From positions 5,240,089 to 5,304,088 of the forward strand of contig CM018048.1 in assembly GCA_008638375.1 (NCBI GenBank): 64,000 bases of DNA, written 5' to 3'. A model generated the notes under the pieces. That model did no database searches. It was not told where the DNA came from and saw nothing but the letters and a program-made list of their open reading frames with translations. Positions within the stretch are counted from its first letter, which is position 1; each line of letters starts with the position of its first letter. The stretch comes from Nyssa sinensis (taxonomy: Eukaryota > Streptophyta > Magnoliopsida > Cornales > Nyssaceae). The position numbers were made by a program, and so were the translations under genes. This document shows positions 46,300 to 57,736 of the stretch, one piece after another.

Positions 46300-46852
46300 T
46301 AAATAAATAAAAACTATGGAGTTGAGGTGAAAATGAGAAATGTGTGTGAAAATAAGGGATGAAGAGTTGCATTTAAAAAAAAAAAAAAAGGTTTGTAATT
46401 CAAATTTTGAATTATAACGATAATAAACGGTCATATTACTTATAAAATTAAATTAATTTTAAAAATTATAAATTAATTTTTAAAAAATAATTCAAAATTT
46501 GAATTAGAATAGTCATAAAAAGGCAATAAATTAACAGATTCAAAATTTGAATTCTGTATTAGTAAATGGTCATATTACTTGAAACTTGAAAGGCAAAAAA
46601 TAATATTAAAAATTAATAAATTATTTTTAATAAAAAGTCAAAATTTTCATTTATAACAGTAAGTTATCAAAGTGATAATATGTTGTTATAAACAATTATA
46701 AATGTGTATAAGTTATGATTAAAGATTAAAAAATAATAATAATAAAATATTAAAGTTTGATATTTTCATTATAGTACCAAATTTTTAAAACAGTAAATAA
46801 AAGTAACAAACTTATATTTGAAGTAATAAATGTAATTTTAAGTGTTCGTTTG
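46300..46852. other. Very A+T-rich spacer
   Basis: Words such as ATTCAAAATTTGAAT recur (46486-46505 and 46540-46552). Probably the end of the Harbinger-like element. No gene. Confidence 0.4.
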
Positions 46853-47512
46853 GTAACGTCTTTTTAAAGTACTTTTTAACAAGTAAAGAAGTAACTTTTA
46901 TAATTTTATTTTTTGCTTATAAAAAGTAAAAGTATGTTTAATAACTATTTTTTAAAAATATTTTTTTATCTCAAAATAAATTTTTTTTAATGTATCCATT
47001 AAAATCATTCTTTAAAAATAATGTCTGAGACCATAGTGGTTGTAATGGTGGTGGCGGTGAGAGCTAGGGCAGCAATGATGGGGAAGCAGTAGCGGTGGCA
47101 ATGGTAATGACGGTAGCAGTGTGGTGGTGGTGGGAACGGGAGCGGGGGTGGGGGTGGAGGTGGTAGCGGTGGTGGTGAAGGTTATGATAGTGACAACAAT
47201 AGAGTGATAGTGGTGGGTGGCAACGACAACCGTAACAATGACGGTGGGTGAATGGTGATAGCAGTAGGGGTAGTTGTGCTACCATTTGAAAAAAAAAAAA
47301 AAAACAAAAAGCATAAAAGTAAGGTTTTTTATTTATAAAAAGCAAAAATAATTGCTTTTGCTTAAAATTACTTTTTTTTACTTTGTTTTTTGCTTTTTTG
47401 ATTTTTTAATTTATTTTTATGCAAACTAAATATTACTTTTTATATTTTTACTTTTTGCTTAAATAAGCAAAAAGAAAAAAAAATATAATAAAATACTTCA
47501 AAAAGCGTTACC
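46853..47512. mobile_element. MITE-like element with inverted ends and a GGT-rich centre
   Basis: The left end GTTCGTTTGGTAACGTCTTT is matched, inverted, by AAAAAGCGTTACCTAAACA at the right end. The arms are rich in 'aagtaaaaagc' and 'gcttttt' words. The centre (47035-47280) is a G/T/A-rich trinucleotide block (GGTGGTGGTGG, GGGGGTGGGGGTGG). The element at 59884-60958 has the same end type and a shorter GGT block. Confidence 0.65.
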
Positions 47513-47515
47513 TAA

Positions 47516-48409
47516 ACATTAAAGGTTGAATTTAATATATAATTCATTCACATTAATCCACTTAAAAACGAGTAATTCATTCAACCGATGGGAGTGTGTG
47601 TTCAAGAAGACAGACACCAAAAACGCCACAGTTTCCCTCGGGATGCTATTTTAGTTTGGCGCGTAATAAACGCGGCATTATGGAGACCGCACCCGAAAGA
47701 ACGAAAAAGGAGCGGCCCGGGGCCCACATTTAAAACTCTCTACTGGATGACAGCTCACAAAAGTACACCACACCTGGTGGATCCCACTTTAAATAAATCA
47801 CCGACACCCACTAATCAATTATGAATCACTTTTCCCATGCAACTTCTCTCTCTCTCTCAATACTAGCATGCAGGCACTTTTCTCTCTCTTAATCAGTCAC
47901 TCTCTCTCTCTCTCTCAACTGCATCCACTCACTTACCTTATCAAAATTCCAGAATCCAGATAATATGAAATAATCGCAGCACATTAAATCATAAACTTAA
48001 ATTATACATATTTCTCTTAAAAATTTATAACAATTATATTATTTTTTAAATTTTTTTAAATTAAATAATCTCTTTTATTTTATTTAAAAAATACAGATAT
48101 TTTTTTCTATTAATTTTTATTTTAAAATAATAAAAATATTCATTTCATATTTTCTTCTTTTTTTAAATTTTGTGACCATTTTTTTTATTTTTTAAATAAA
48201 TATTGATAAAAAATTAGTAAGCATTTAATTAACTTTCACGACTTCACTCTCTATACGAAGACTACACGCCGACACTTCTCTCTCTCTATCACAGTTTTTC
48301 TCTTTAGACTGCATACACTCACTTACCTATCATTTATTTATTGCAGCGAAACCAAAATAAAGATAATGATTCATCGTTCATGTATTAGATATATATATAT
48401 ATATATATA
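47516..48409 (+). other. Single-copy-like DNA, former upstream region of the pectin acetylesterase gene
   Basis: 47580-47800 is clearly richer in G+C than its surroundings (GGCGCG, CGCGGC, GGCCCGGGGCCC), followed by CT-rich tracts. The phrase 'gcatacactcacttaccta' at about 48310 repeats 'gcatccactcacttacctta' at 47922, each preceded by tctctctct. It lies 5' of the copia insertion and may hold distal promoter sequences. No gene seen. Confidence 0.4.
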
Positions 48410-51400
48410 TAAAGAAACAAAGAAGATAAATCAAAGAAATGTTTTCCTATCTCTTGAATCTTTGAGGAGGATCACATATACCATATTTATAAATGGTTTT
48501 GTGATAATCTCATTCTGTTATAAGTATTTGAAAATATTTAAATTTACAGATAGCTTTGTTATTTCCCATATTTGTTTTGGTCTTGATCTTTATCAGATTT
48601 GTTTTGGGCTTGATCTTTATCTATCTGTTGATGTTTATTTGCTTGATTTGTTTGTTGAGAGTTGGTTGTGCCATTACGGCCCCCTCAATCGCAATGGGAG
48701 CTCGTGAACATTGTGAGTGGCGCGAAGGTGACAGAAGCGAGCAGTGGGTAGTGCCTTGGTGAAGGAGTAAGTAAGTTGATCTGTGCTGGAGATGAACCGA
48801 ACTTGGAGTTGACGTTAGGCAACCTGATCACGCACAAAATGAATGTCAATTTGAATGTGCTTGGTGCGTGAGTGATAGAGAGGGTTGGCTGTGAGGTAGG
48901 TGGCCCCCACATTGTCTCACCAGAGAGTCGGTGGAGTTGGACTAGAGATGCCGAGTTCTATGAGTAGAGAGTGGAGCCACATAACTTCCGTAGTGGCATC
49001 GGCAATGGCACGATATTTAGCTTTAGTACTTGACCATGAGACCGTGGGTTGTTTGCGAAAGCTCCAAGAGATGAGATTAGAACCAAGGTACACACAATAA
49101 CCGCTGACAGATTTTCTGTCGTTAGGACAGCCAGCCCAGTCAGCATTAGAGAAGGCATGAAGTTCAATAGACGAGGTGCGGCGGATAAGAATGCCATGGT
49201 GGATGGTTTGTTGGAGATAGCGAACAATTCGTTTGACAGCGGTCTAGTGGTCTGTCGTGGGACGCTGCATGAACTGGCACACTTTGCTGACGATAAAGGA
49301 GATGTCGGGCCTTGTGAAGGATAGATACTGGAATGAGCCAACTGTGCTGCGATAAAGAGTGGGATCACTGAAAAGATCACCTTTGAAGAGGGATAAGTTG
49401 GCCGTGGTAGACATGGGGGGGTTGACTGGCTTGGCATGGAGCATATTGGTTTTCTAAAGCAAGTCAAAAATATACTTCTATTGGCAGAGAAAGAGTCCAC
49501 GGTCATCATGGAGGGCCTCAATCCCTAGAAAATAATGAAGGGGTCCAAGATCCTTGAGGGCGAAATCCTATTGAAGAGTTGTGATGATGGATTGTAAGAA
49601 AGATTGGTGAGGCCCAGTGATGATCATGTCATCAACATATATGAGAAAGAAGATGATGGCATGGGGTGAGCGGAAAATGAATAAAGATGTATCAGCCTTA
49701 GAAGCAGTGAAGCCCATGTCGACAAATTTGGTGCTCAGTCGGGAGAACCAAGCCCGAGGGGCTTGTTTGAGGCCATAAAGAGATTTGTGAAGGTGACACA
49801 CATAGTCAGGGCATGAGGGATCAGAGAAGCCAGGGGGTTAGGTCATCTAAACAGTTTCTTGGAGAGTGCCATGTAAAAAGGCATTTTTGACATCGAGTTG
49901 GCGAATGGGCCAAGTGTGGGACACAGCAAAAGAGAGAACTGTGCGAATGGTTGTGGGCTTTACCACTGGACTAAAGGTGTCATCATAGTCAATATCGGGT
50001 AATTGGTGGAAGCCTTTGGCAACAAGATGGGTTTTGTAACGTTCGATAGACCCATCAGCCTGCTTCTTGATATGGTAGACCCACTTACAACCGACGAGGT
50101 TGATGTTGGGCTTTGGGGGAACAAGGACCCAAGTGCCATTGTTGAGTAAGGCCTGAAATTCCTCAGTCATGGCTTAGCGCCAAAGTGGACTTTTTGAGGC
50201 AATAGAGAAAGAAGTGGGCTCAATGTCGGGGGTCGCAGTGAGGAAGGCCCGCAGAGTAGGAGTCATATCAGGGGAAGACTTTTGGGCTTGTGGATTTGAT
50301 TTTTGGAACAGGTGGTCATAGGGTGAGTGTTTGGGCTTGGGATAGTGGACTCAGTTTGGGAGTGAGGTTTTGAGGTGGGACGTTGGGCTTGGGGTGACAG
50401 ATTGTGCGTGGGGTGGGATTGGGGGTTTGAGTGAGAGTGTTCAGGGGGGGATAGATGGGTCGGGGTGGGAGGGAGGTCATTTGGATAGGAAGTCGTTGGG
50501 GCTGGGAAACAGGGGAGATCGAGGGGCGATTGGGAGGGAATCGGGGGGGGGGGGGAATTGGTAGAGGCGGTGAGAGAAAGAGAGACGACGGTAGCGGCGG
50601 GAGAGGAGTTTGTAAAGTGGAAGAGGGCGGAGCCGCCGGTTGGACGGGGAAGCGAGATTCGTCGAAGACGACATGCCGGGAGATAAAGATACGGCCAATA
50701 GATTGTTGCAGGCAACGATAGCCACGATGGGTGGGGCTGTAGCCAAGGAAAACACAGAGATTGAAGCGGTAATCCATTTTGTGGGAGTTATAAGGATGAA
50801 GATATGGCCAGTAGGCGCACCCGAAGGTACAGAGGATAGAGTAATTTGAAGTTTGGTTGAAGAGGAGTTCAAGTGGGGTTTTTTGTTGAATGACAAGAGA
50901 GGGGAGAAAATTTATGAGATAGGTGGCAGTGGTGAAAGCATCATCCCAAAATTGGGGTGGGACAGAGGCAACGGCTAAAAGGGTAAGGCTAGTCTCAACG
51001 ATGTGGCGATGACAGCGCTCGACAGACCCATTTTGTTCCTGGGTGTGTGGATAGGACAGATGATGGAGGATGCCAGAGTTACGAGAATGCAACTGTAAAC
51101 CCCGAAATTCTCCGCCAAAATCTATTTGGACAGCTTTGATTTTGCAATTAAAATAGCGTTCGATTTGAAGTTGGAAAGTAATGAAGGTATGTTCAACTCT
51201 TGATTTTGCATCAATAGGAAATAGCCACATAAATTTAGAAAAATCATCAACAATTAAGTAATATTTATTTCCATTTACAGATTCTGTGGGTGAGGGACCC
51301 CATACATCCATAAATAGCAACTCAAAGGGAGTTGAGGAAACAGAAGGTGACAAATAAAAAGGTAATTTATGACTGTTTCCTAATTGACAAGCATGAAAAA

Positions 51401-53210
51401 CTAGGAAAATTTTTATTTGACGTGACTGCTAGATGGTGCTGGAGAGGATGGCTTTGACTGTGCGTAAAGTAGGATGACCGAGGCGGGCATGCCATTGAGG
51501 AACTGAAACTCATTCGCCAATGTAAGAAGCAGGACTGGCGGATGGAAATGTGAGAGTGGGCAGAGGATAAAGGCTGTTTTTACTCTATCTGTGGAGAAGG
51601 ATAGCGCCCGAGGATTGATCCTTGACACAGAAAAAAGGAAGGGTGAAATTTAAAATAAACATTATTGTCATGTGTGAATTGAGAAACTGATAATAAATTC
51701 TTTTTGATTTCAGGAGCATGTAAGATATTGTTGAGAAAGAAAGATTTAGAAGCGGAATAAAGACGAGAAGAGCCAATGTGAAGGATTCGCAAACCTTGTC
51801 CATTACCCACTTGAAGTTGATCAGGTCCATTGTAGGGATCGGTAGTGATGGAAAGGTTGGGAAGACTAGAGGTAATGTGATGGGTAGCACCAGTGTTAGG
51901 GTACCAGTTCTGATCATAGTGGATTGCAGGAGAGGGGGTAGGAGGTGGGGAGTGTGAGCGATATGGGCTTGAGGAATAGGGGAGGTGGGAGTGTGAAAAT
52001 TCTGGTCAAAGCGATACCAACAAGTGGCAGCGGTATGGCCACTTTTGGAACAGATTTGACAAAGAGGGCGGGTGGAATGAGAGGATGGTTGAGATGAGGA
52101 GTGGTGAAAGGTACGCCCCCTGCCTCGAGACCTGCTGCCGTAGTGAGGAGCACTACGATGTGAAGGAGATCCACGATGACCCCGACTAGAATAGGAGGTT
52201 GCAATATTAGCTGAGGGTAAGGTGAATTCATGGGAGGTGTTTTGTTGGTCCAGACGATTTTCATGAGTGAGCAAGCAGCCATATAAGTCATCAAGGGAGA
52301 TGGGATCAACTCGGGTGGTAATGGAGGTGACTAGGGAGTCATAAGAGGAAGGGAGACCAGCAAGGAGATGTGAGGTGATTTCGGAGGAGCTAAGAGGATG
52401 ACTGATGGCAGAAAGGGTGTCGGAAAGTTGTTTTACTTTAGTGAAGTAATCGGTGATGGTGAGGGAGGCCTTTTTGAGAGTAGAAAGTTGGAAATGAATG
52501 TTGAGAATTCGAGCAGAGGAAGTGGAAGAAAAGGTTTTCTCTAATGCGAGCCAGACATCGCGAGAAGTGGTAAGACCAACAACTTGGGTGAGAAGGGATT
52601 CGGTGAGGGAGGAGAAGAGGGCACTAAGAATTATTTGATCTTGTTGGGACCAGTGAATATAGTCGTGATTGGGAACAATGGTGGAGTCATTAGAAGAGGA
52701 AGAAACAGTGGTTAGCGGGCAAGGAGTGGAGCCATCTAGGTAACCAAAGAGATTTTGGCCACGAAGATATGGAATTAACTGAGCTCGCCAAAAGAGATAG
52801 TTATCTCTGGTGAGTTTGATGGTGATAAAATGATGGAGTTGGGTGGGGAGAATGGAATTGGCAACAGAGGAAGAAGAGTTGCTGGAGGAGGAATTACTAA
52901 CAGAAGATACATTGGAGGCCATGAGAGCTGTATGTCTTTGTGGCTCTAATACCATAAAGAAACAAAGAAGATAAATAAAAGAAATGTTTTCCTATCTCTT
53001 GAATCTTTGAGAAGGATCACATGTACTATATTTATAAATGGTTTTGTGATAATCTCATTCTGTTACAAGTATTTGAAAATATTTGAATTTACAAATAGCT
53101 TTGTTATTTTTCAGATTTGTTTTGGTCTTGATCTTTATCAAATTTGTTTTGGACTTTGATCTTTATCTATCTGTTGAGGTTTATCTGCTTGTTGAGAGTT
53201 GGTTATGCCA
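48410..53210 (-). mobile_element. Ty1/copia retrotransposon, complete but inactive
   Basis: LTRs at 52955-53210 (5' on the minus strand, 256 bp) and 48410-48673 (3', 264 bp) start TGGCATAACC / TGGCACAACC. A primer site for initiator tRNA-Met (TGGTATTAGAGCC, minus strand) adjoins the 5' LTR. A purine tract (ATTGAGGGGGCC) precedes the 3' LTR. gag, protease, integrase, RT and RNase H follow in copia order. The short LTRs suggest an Ale/Retrofit-like lineage. A (TA)n tract abuts the left end and hides any target duplication. Confidence 0.92.
48675..52922 (-). pseudogene. Copia gag-pol with stops and frameshifts
   Basis: Gag starts at ATG 52922 (MASNVSS). It has the copia gag pattern (LTRDNYLFWRAQLIPYLRGQ) and a CCHC knuckle (CQICSKSGHTAATC). 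A frameshift near 51900 moves the protease/pre-integrase region to another frame (NILHAPEIKKNLLSVSQFT). Integrase: D in MDVWGPSP, D in VQIDFGGEF, E in [21 protein letters not shown], then [21 protein letters not shown] and the YVDD active site (IYVDDMIITG). RNase [20 protein letters not shown]. Stops interrupt RT in several places. Confidence 0.92.
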
Positions 53211-53420
53211 TTAATATATTATATTTATAAGAAAATAAAATTTATAATTATACATTTAATCGATAATCACTTTCACGTGATTAAATGGACACGATACGTT
53301 AACGTCAAAACATTATCCAATGAAAATAATTGCTTTTCGAATTTGCTGTTGTCGCGTTTTGAGCGAACGAGTGTCGGTGAAGTCTTCGGTTCTCTGCTTC
53401 TTGCATAAAAAAACACTTCT
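53211..53420 (+). promoter_or_regulatory. Proximal promoter of the pectin acetylesterase gene
   Basis: The only host sequence between the copia LTR and the inferred transcript start. It contains a CACGTG G-box core at 53274-53279 and a CCAATGAAAA CCAAT-type sequence at 53318. Motif reading only. Confidence 0.4.
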
Positions 53421-53624
53421 TTTACTGGTGAAAAAGAGTACGAGACGATTCTTTGCTTATTAGTATTATATTTCTAGGCTCCCCCAACCATGACTTAAAA
53501 CTTAAAAGTACTGATTGGTGCCTCAGATTTCTTACAGGTCCTAAGATCACAACACTGAACTGGGTTTGATTTACTAGATTGTTTCAGCCTAGCTAGTCTG
53601 ATTGGCTTTCTCTGTGCCTTTCAG
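53345..53624 (+). other. Inferred 5' UTR exon of the pectin acetylesterase gene
   Basis: A possible leader ending CTTTCAG followed by a GTATCTAC donor at 53625. Related plant genes commonly have a leader intron before the start exon. Start and end are inferred. Confidence 0.35.
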
Positions 53625-54099
53625 GTATCTACATTAACTCTTTCGTTTCTTTTAGTTGTTTGTTTTACAGGAAAATTTGAATAAGCTCTGATTTAGTTGC
53701 AGTTTACTTATATGGGATAATGGATTGTGCTATATATATATATATATATATAGATTAAATCTGCTAGTGGAAGGAAAGCTTGGGTACTGTAGTTCTAAGC
53801 AATGCTAATGGGTTGAGATTTTTGGATCGGTGATCAATTGAATGTTTGTATGTGTTTTTATATATAAATGTGTGTGTGTGTGTGTGTGTCAAGGTATGTA
53901 TTGGTGGAATGATGTGAAAAGCAAATTTATGAGAAATTTATTTCAGCATTTACCATTTATTTTCTACTTCCGTTGAACAAAAGGGACACTTCAGAATTTA
54001 ATTTTCCACCTTCTAATGCAAATATTACACAAACAAGAATTTATATGTATAGGCTATTTGTCTGTCAATTAGTTTATCATAGATAATTCTTAATGGCAA

Positions 54100-54340
54100 G
54101 CTCTGTTTTCTCTTCCTTGTATTCTAAATCTGTTAATTCTCTTAAGTTTTTTTTTCTTCCATATGTTAATGACTATTATTTTACAAACTGCAGAAGGTTC
54201 TGTTTTCTCTTCCTTGTATCCTAAATCTGTTATTTCTCTCATGTTTTTTTTTTTTTCCATATGTTAATGACTATTATTTTTAAAAGTGCAGAATGACCAT
54301 TCCTAGGTTCTGTTTTTTCATCCTTGTATCCTAAATCTGT

Positions 54341-54376
<36 letters not shown>

Positions 54377-55506
54377 CCATATGTGAATTGCTGGATTGTT
54401 CCACATCGTCCGTCTCTAGCTCCTCTGTCTAAGGGCACTCTCTCCCTCTCCTTTAATACCGAGTTAATTTAGAGTTGGGCCTCCAATTTTAACATAGTAT
54501 CAGTATTGGATTGTCCCACATCGCCCGTGCTCTAACTCTTCTTGTCTATATAGAAGTGCTGCACCTGGGTTCAAGGAGCTAATTTAGAGTTGGCTTCCAA
54601 TTTCAACATGAATGACTATTATTTTAGAAACTGCAGAATGACCATTCCTAGGTTTTGTTTTCTCTTCCTTGTATTCTAAATCTGTTATTTCTCTCAAGTT
54701 TCCTTGTTTTTTTTTTTCATATGTTAATGAGTATTGTTTTAGAAAGTGCAGAATGACCATTCCTAGGTTCTGTTTTCTCTTCCTTTTATTCTAAATCTGT
54801 TATTTCTCTCAAGTTTCCTTTTTTTTTTTTTTTTTTCCATCTGTTAATGACTATTATTTTAGAAAGTGCAGAATGACAATTCCTAGGTTCTGTTTTCTCT
54901 TCCTTGTATTCTAAATCTGTTATTTCTCTCAATTTTTTCCCATATTTTAATGACTATTATTTTACAAAGTGCAGAAGACCATTCCTAGGTTCTATTTTCT
55001 CTCCCTTTTATTCTAAATCTGTTATTTCTCTAAGTTTTTTTTTTTTAATATGCTAATGACTATTATTTTAGAAAGTGCGGAATGACCATTCCAAGGTTCT
55101 GTTTGTTGAAAAATTTAGATGACCTACAATAGATTTATAGAGACATCGCATGTGTTAGTACAGTATGAGCATAGGCATATAATCATGTATAAAACACATT
55201 AAAATATATAAACTGAAGAACGATTATATTGGAATACAGGCTAAGAATATAGTCACGATGGCTTAAAATTCATTTAAGTTTTTTAAACGTCATTTATATG
55301 ATTGTTTTGTAACAATCCATAAGACTAAATTTGTTATGAAGTCTGCATTTAAAAAATAGATTAAGACTTTAAAAGTTTTGAAACTTGCAAAAAACTCAAG
55401 AAATTTTAACACTGTTTTCTCTTCCCTGTATTTTAAATCGATCAGTTATTTCTCTCATTTTTTCCATGTGTTAGTTACTATTATTTTACAAAGTGCAGAA
55501 TGACAG
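54100..55506 (+). repeat. Array of duplicated intron-3'-end units in front of the start exon
   Basis: A unit of about 110-130 bp recurs about eight times: 'ggttctgttttctcttcctt', 'taaatctgttatttctctc', a poly-T run, 'catatgttaatgactattat' and AAAGTGCAGAATGACC. The CAG of each unit lies at 54193, 54291, 54636, 54751, 54871, 54974 and 55498 (the true acceptor); the copy at 55080 is mutated to CGG. A TRIM-like element (54389-54608) and about 300 bp of other DNA (55100-55400) interrupt the array. Confidence 0.85.
54389..54608 (+). mobile_element. Minimal TRIM-like element: LTR, 9-bp primer site, LTR
   Basis: Two related terminal repeats of about 105 bp (54389-54494 and 54504-54608), sharing GGATTGTYCCACATCG near the start and TTTAGAGTTGG...CCAATTT-AACA at the end. 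They are separated only by TAGTATCAG, which resembles the tRNA-Met primer site. The target duplication is TGAAT (54384-54388 and 54609-54613). Removing the element restores an array unit exactly. Confidence 0.85.
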
Positions 55507-57696
55507 GTTCCGAAGTTCACTCAATGGTTATACACATTAGTTTTTGTGCTGATCTTGCTGAAGACAGAAGGTTTCTTTGTAGATATAACTTATGTCCAAA
55601 GTGCTGTGGCAAAAGGAGCAGGTGAAAATTTCAGTTCACTTGAAAACCAATTGAAATTACTCTTTTTATTTTTGTTTTCTTATAACAATTTTCATTGTTA
55701 TGTGTTTGCAATTCTCAAACTGCACAGTTTGTTTGGATGGGAGTCCACCAGCATACCATTTTGATAAGGGATTTGGAGCAGGAATTAACAATTGGTTGAT
55801 TCATGTTGAGGTTGGCCCTTCTTTTATCTAACATCTTGTTTTACCTTATTTTCCCTTTTTGATTGCTAAGATGATGAAGAAAAAGGAAAGAAAAATGTAG
55901 AATCTTAAACTACTATTCCTTTTTTCTTTTTCTTTTTTGGATAAGTAATCTTTGTATTAAAGCCACCCAAGGGGCAAAATCCGTATTACAAAAAGACTAA
56001 AAAAACTAGAGTCCCATACTATCCAAAAAACCTACAAAAGTATGAACATACCTACCACCCATAAAAATATGAATCTTAAACTACTATGCAATCCAACCCC
56101 GAGGGGTGGATCATTTGGTCTTGGAGCCTCTTGTAAAGTGCTTGCTTAATTACTGAGAGGTTTTGGGTTCAACTCCCTATTCCCCTTAGGGGCCAGCCGT
56201 CACTCATTTCGGTGAAGTTACCTACGATGGGAGAGCAGTGGCCTCTACTTGGCCGAGGGGCAGTAGTCACGTGAAGGGTTGGATGCCCCGCGATAAAAAA
56301 AAAAACTACTATTCAATCCCATTTGGTGCTAGGTTTCCAATTTTTGCTGTTTTCTTGGCAAGCATTTGAGTATAATGATTTTTGGGTTCTTAAAAAAATG
56401 AGAAGAAGTGTCAAATCAAATAATTATAGTTTTATTTCGAGCATTTTAATGTGGTAATAACGATTTTTTTCCAATGCCTGGGTCTTCATAGTTGGTACTC
56501 AACAATTGCAAAATTTTCAGTAGATTTATGGGTTTTTTCTCGTTATGGATATGAATATTTTGTCAATAATTTTTTTTTTTTTTTTGCTTTGGATTTTCAG
56601 GGAGGAGGGTGGTGTAACAATGTCACAACTTGTCTTGACCGTATAAACACCCGTTTAGGTTCCTCTAAACAGATGGCGAAGCAATTTACTTTCTCTGGGA
56701 TTCTGAGCAACAAGGCAAAATATAATCCAGGTACGGCTTTGTATTCGAAATATCTAGCTCTGGTTGTCTCATTTAATTGAGCTTTTGTATTCTTTCAAAT
56801 TTGAATCCTTCTCGAGAACTAATTAAGAAACTAAACTTTATTTCAATGTCCAGACTTCTATAATTGGAACAGGGTCAAGGTTAGGTACTGTGATGGGTCA
56901 TCATTTACGGGCGATGTGGAAGCAGTCAATCCTGTAAGTTATCAAGTAGAATCTATAGCGTTAAAGTAGAAAGAAGAATATCTGTGTTTATCACTTGAGT
57001 CAATCCTGTAATGACTAATTTCAGTTCACATTTGATGTACATAATACATATTCTGTGGGCTTCTAATTTCATGCCAACTTTTATCAGGCTACTAATCTTC
57101 ACTTCAGAGGTGCAAGGGTTTTCCGTGCCATTATTGACGATCTATTAGCAAAAGGAATGAACCATGCTCAAAATGTATGACCCATTCAAACTCATTCAAT
57201 TCTCTCTCTCTCTCTCCCTCCAATGTGATTTGGAGGTCATGAGTTCGAGTCACTGAAACAATTTCTCTGGCTTCTGGGGGCAAGGCTGCATACATCTAAC
57301 CCTCCTTTGATGCCGCAATTGCGGGAGTCTTAGGCACTGGGTTAACGCCTTTTTTTTTTTTCTCTCTTCCCTTCATTATCCTTGATCTCAATAACTTGTA
57401 ATATCTTGTTATAACAGGCTATTCTCTCGGGCTGTTCAGCTGGTGGATTGGCTGTCATATTGCAGTGTGATAACTTCCGAGCTCTTGTACCCATGAGTAC
57501 TAAAGTAAAATGCATGTCCGATGCTGGTTATTTTATCAATGCGTAAGCTCTTTATACACTACCTATACTAACCATATTCTTGAAAATGGAAGATTATTTT
57601 TGTGTGCGTAACTAAACACCATGGTGGTCTATGACAGGAAGGATGTTTCTGGAGCATCACACATTGAAGGCTTCTATAACGACGTAGTAACAACAC

Positions 57697-57736
<40 letters not shown>

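Noticed and set aside
47064..47345. His/Pro-rich minus-strand frame
   Set aside because: Translation of the GGT-rich block in a MITE-like element; no domain.
50316..50721. Gly/Arg-rich plus-strand frames
   Set aside because: Shadows of the Pro/Ser-rich linker of copia pol on the other strand.
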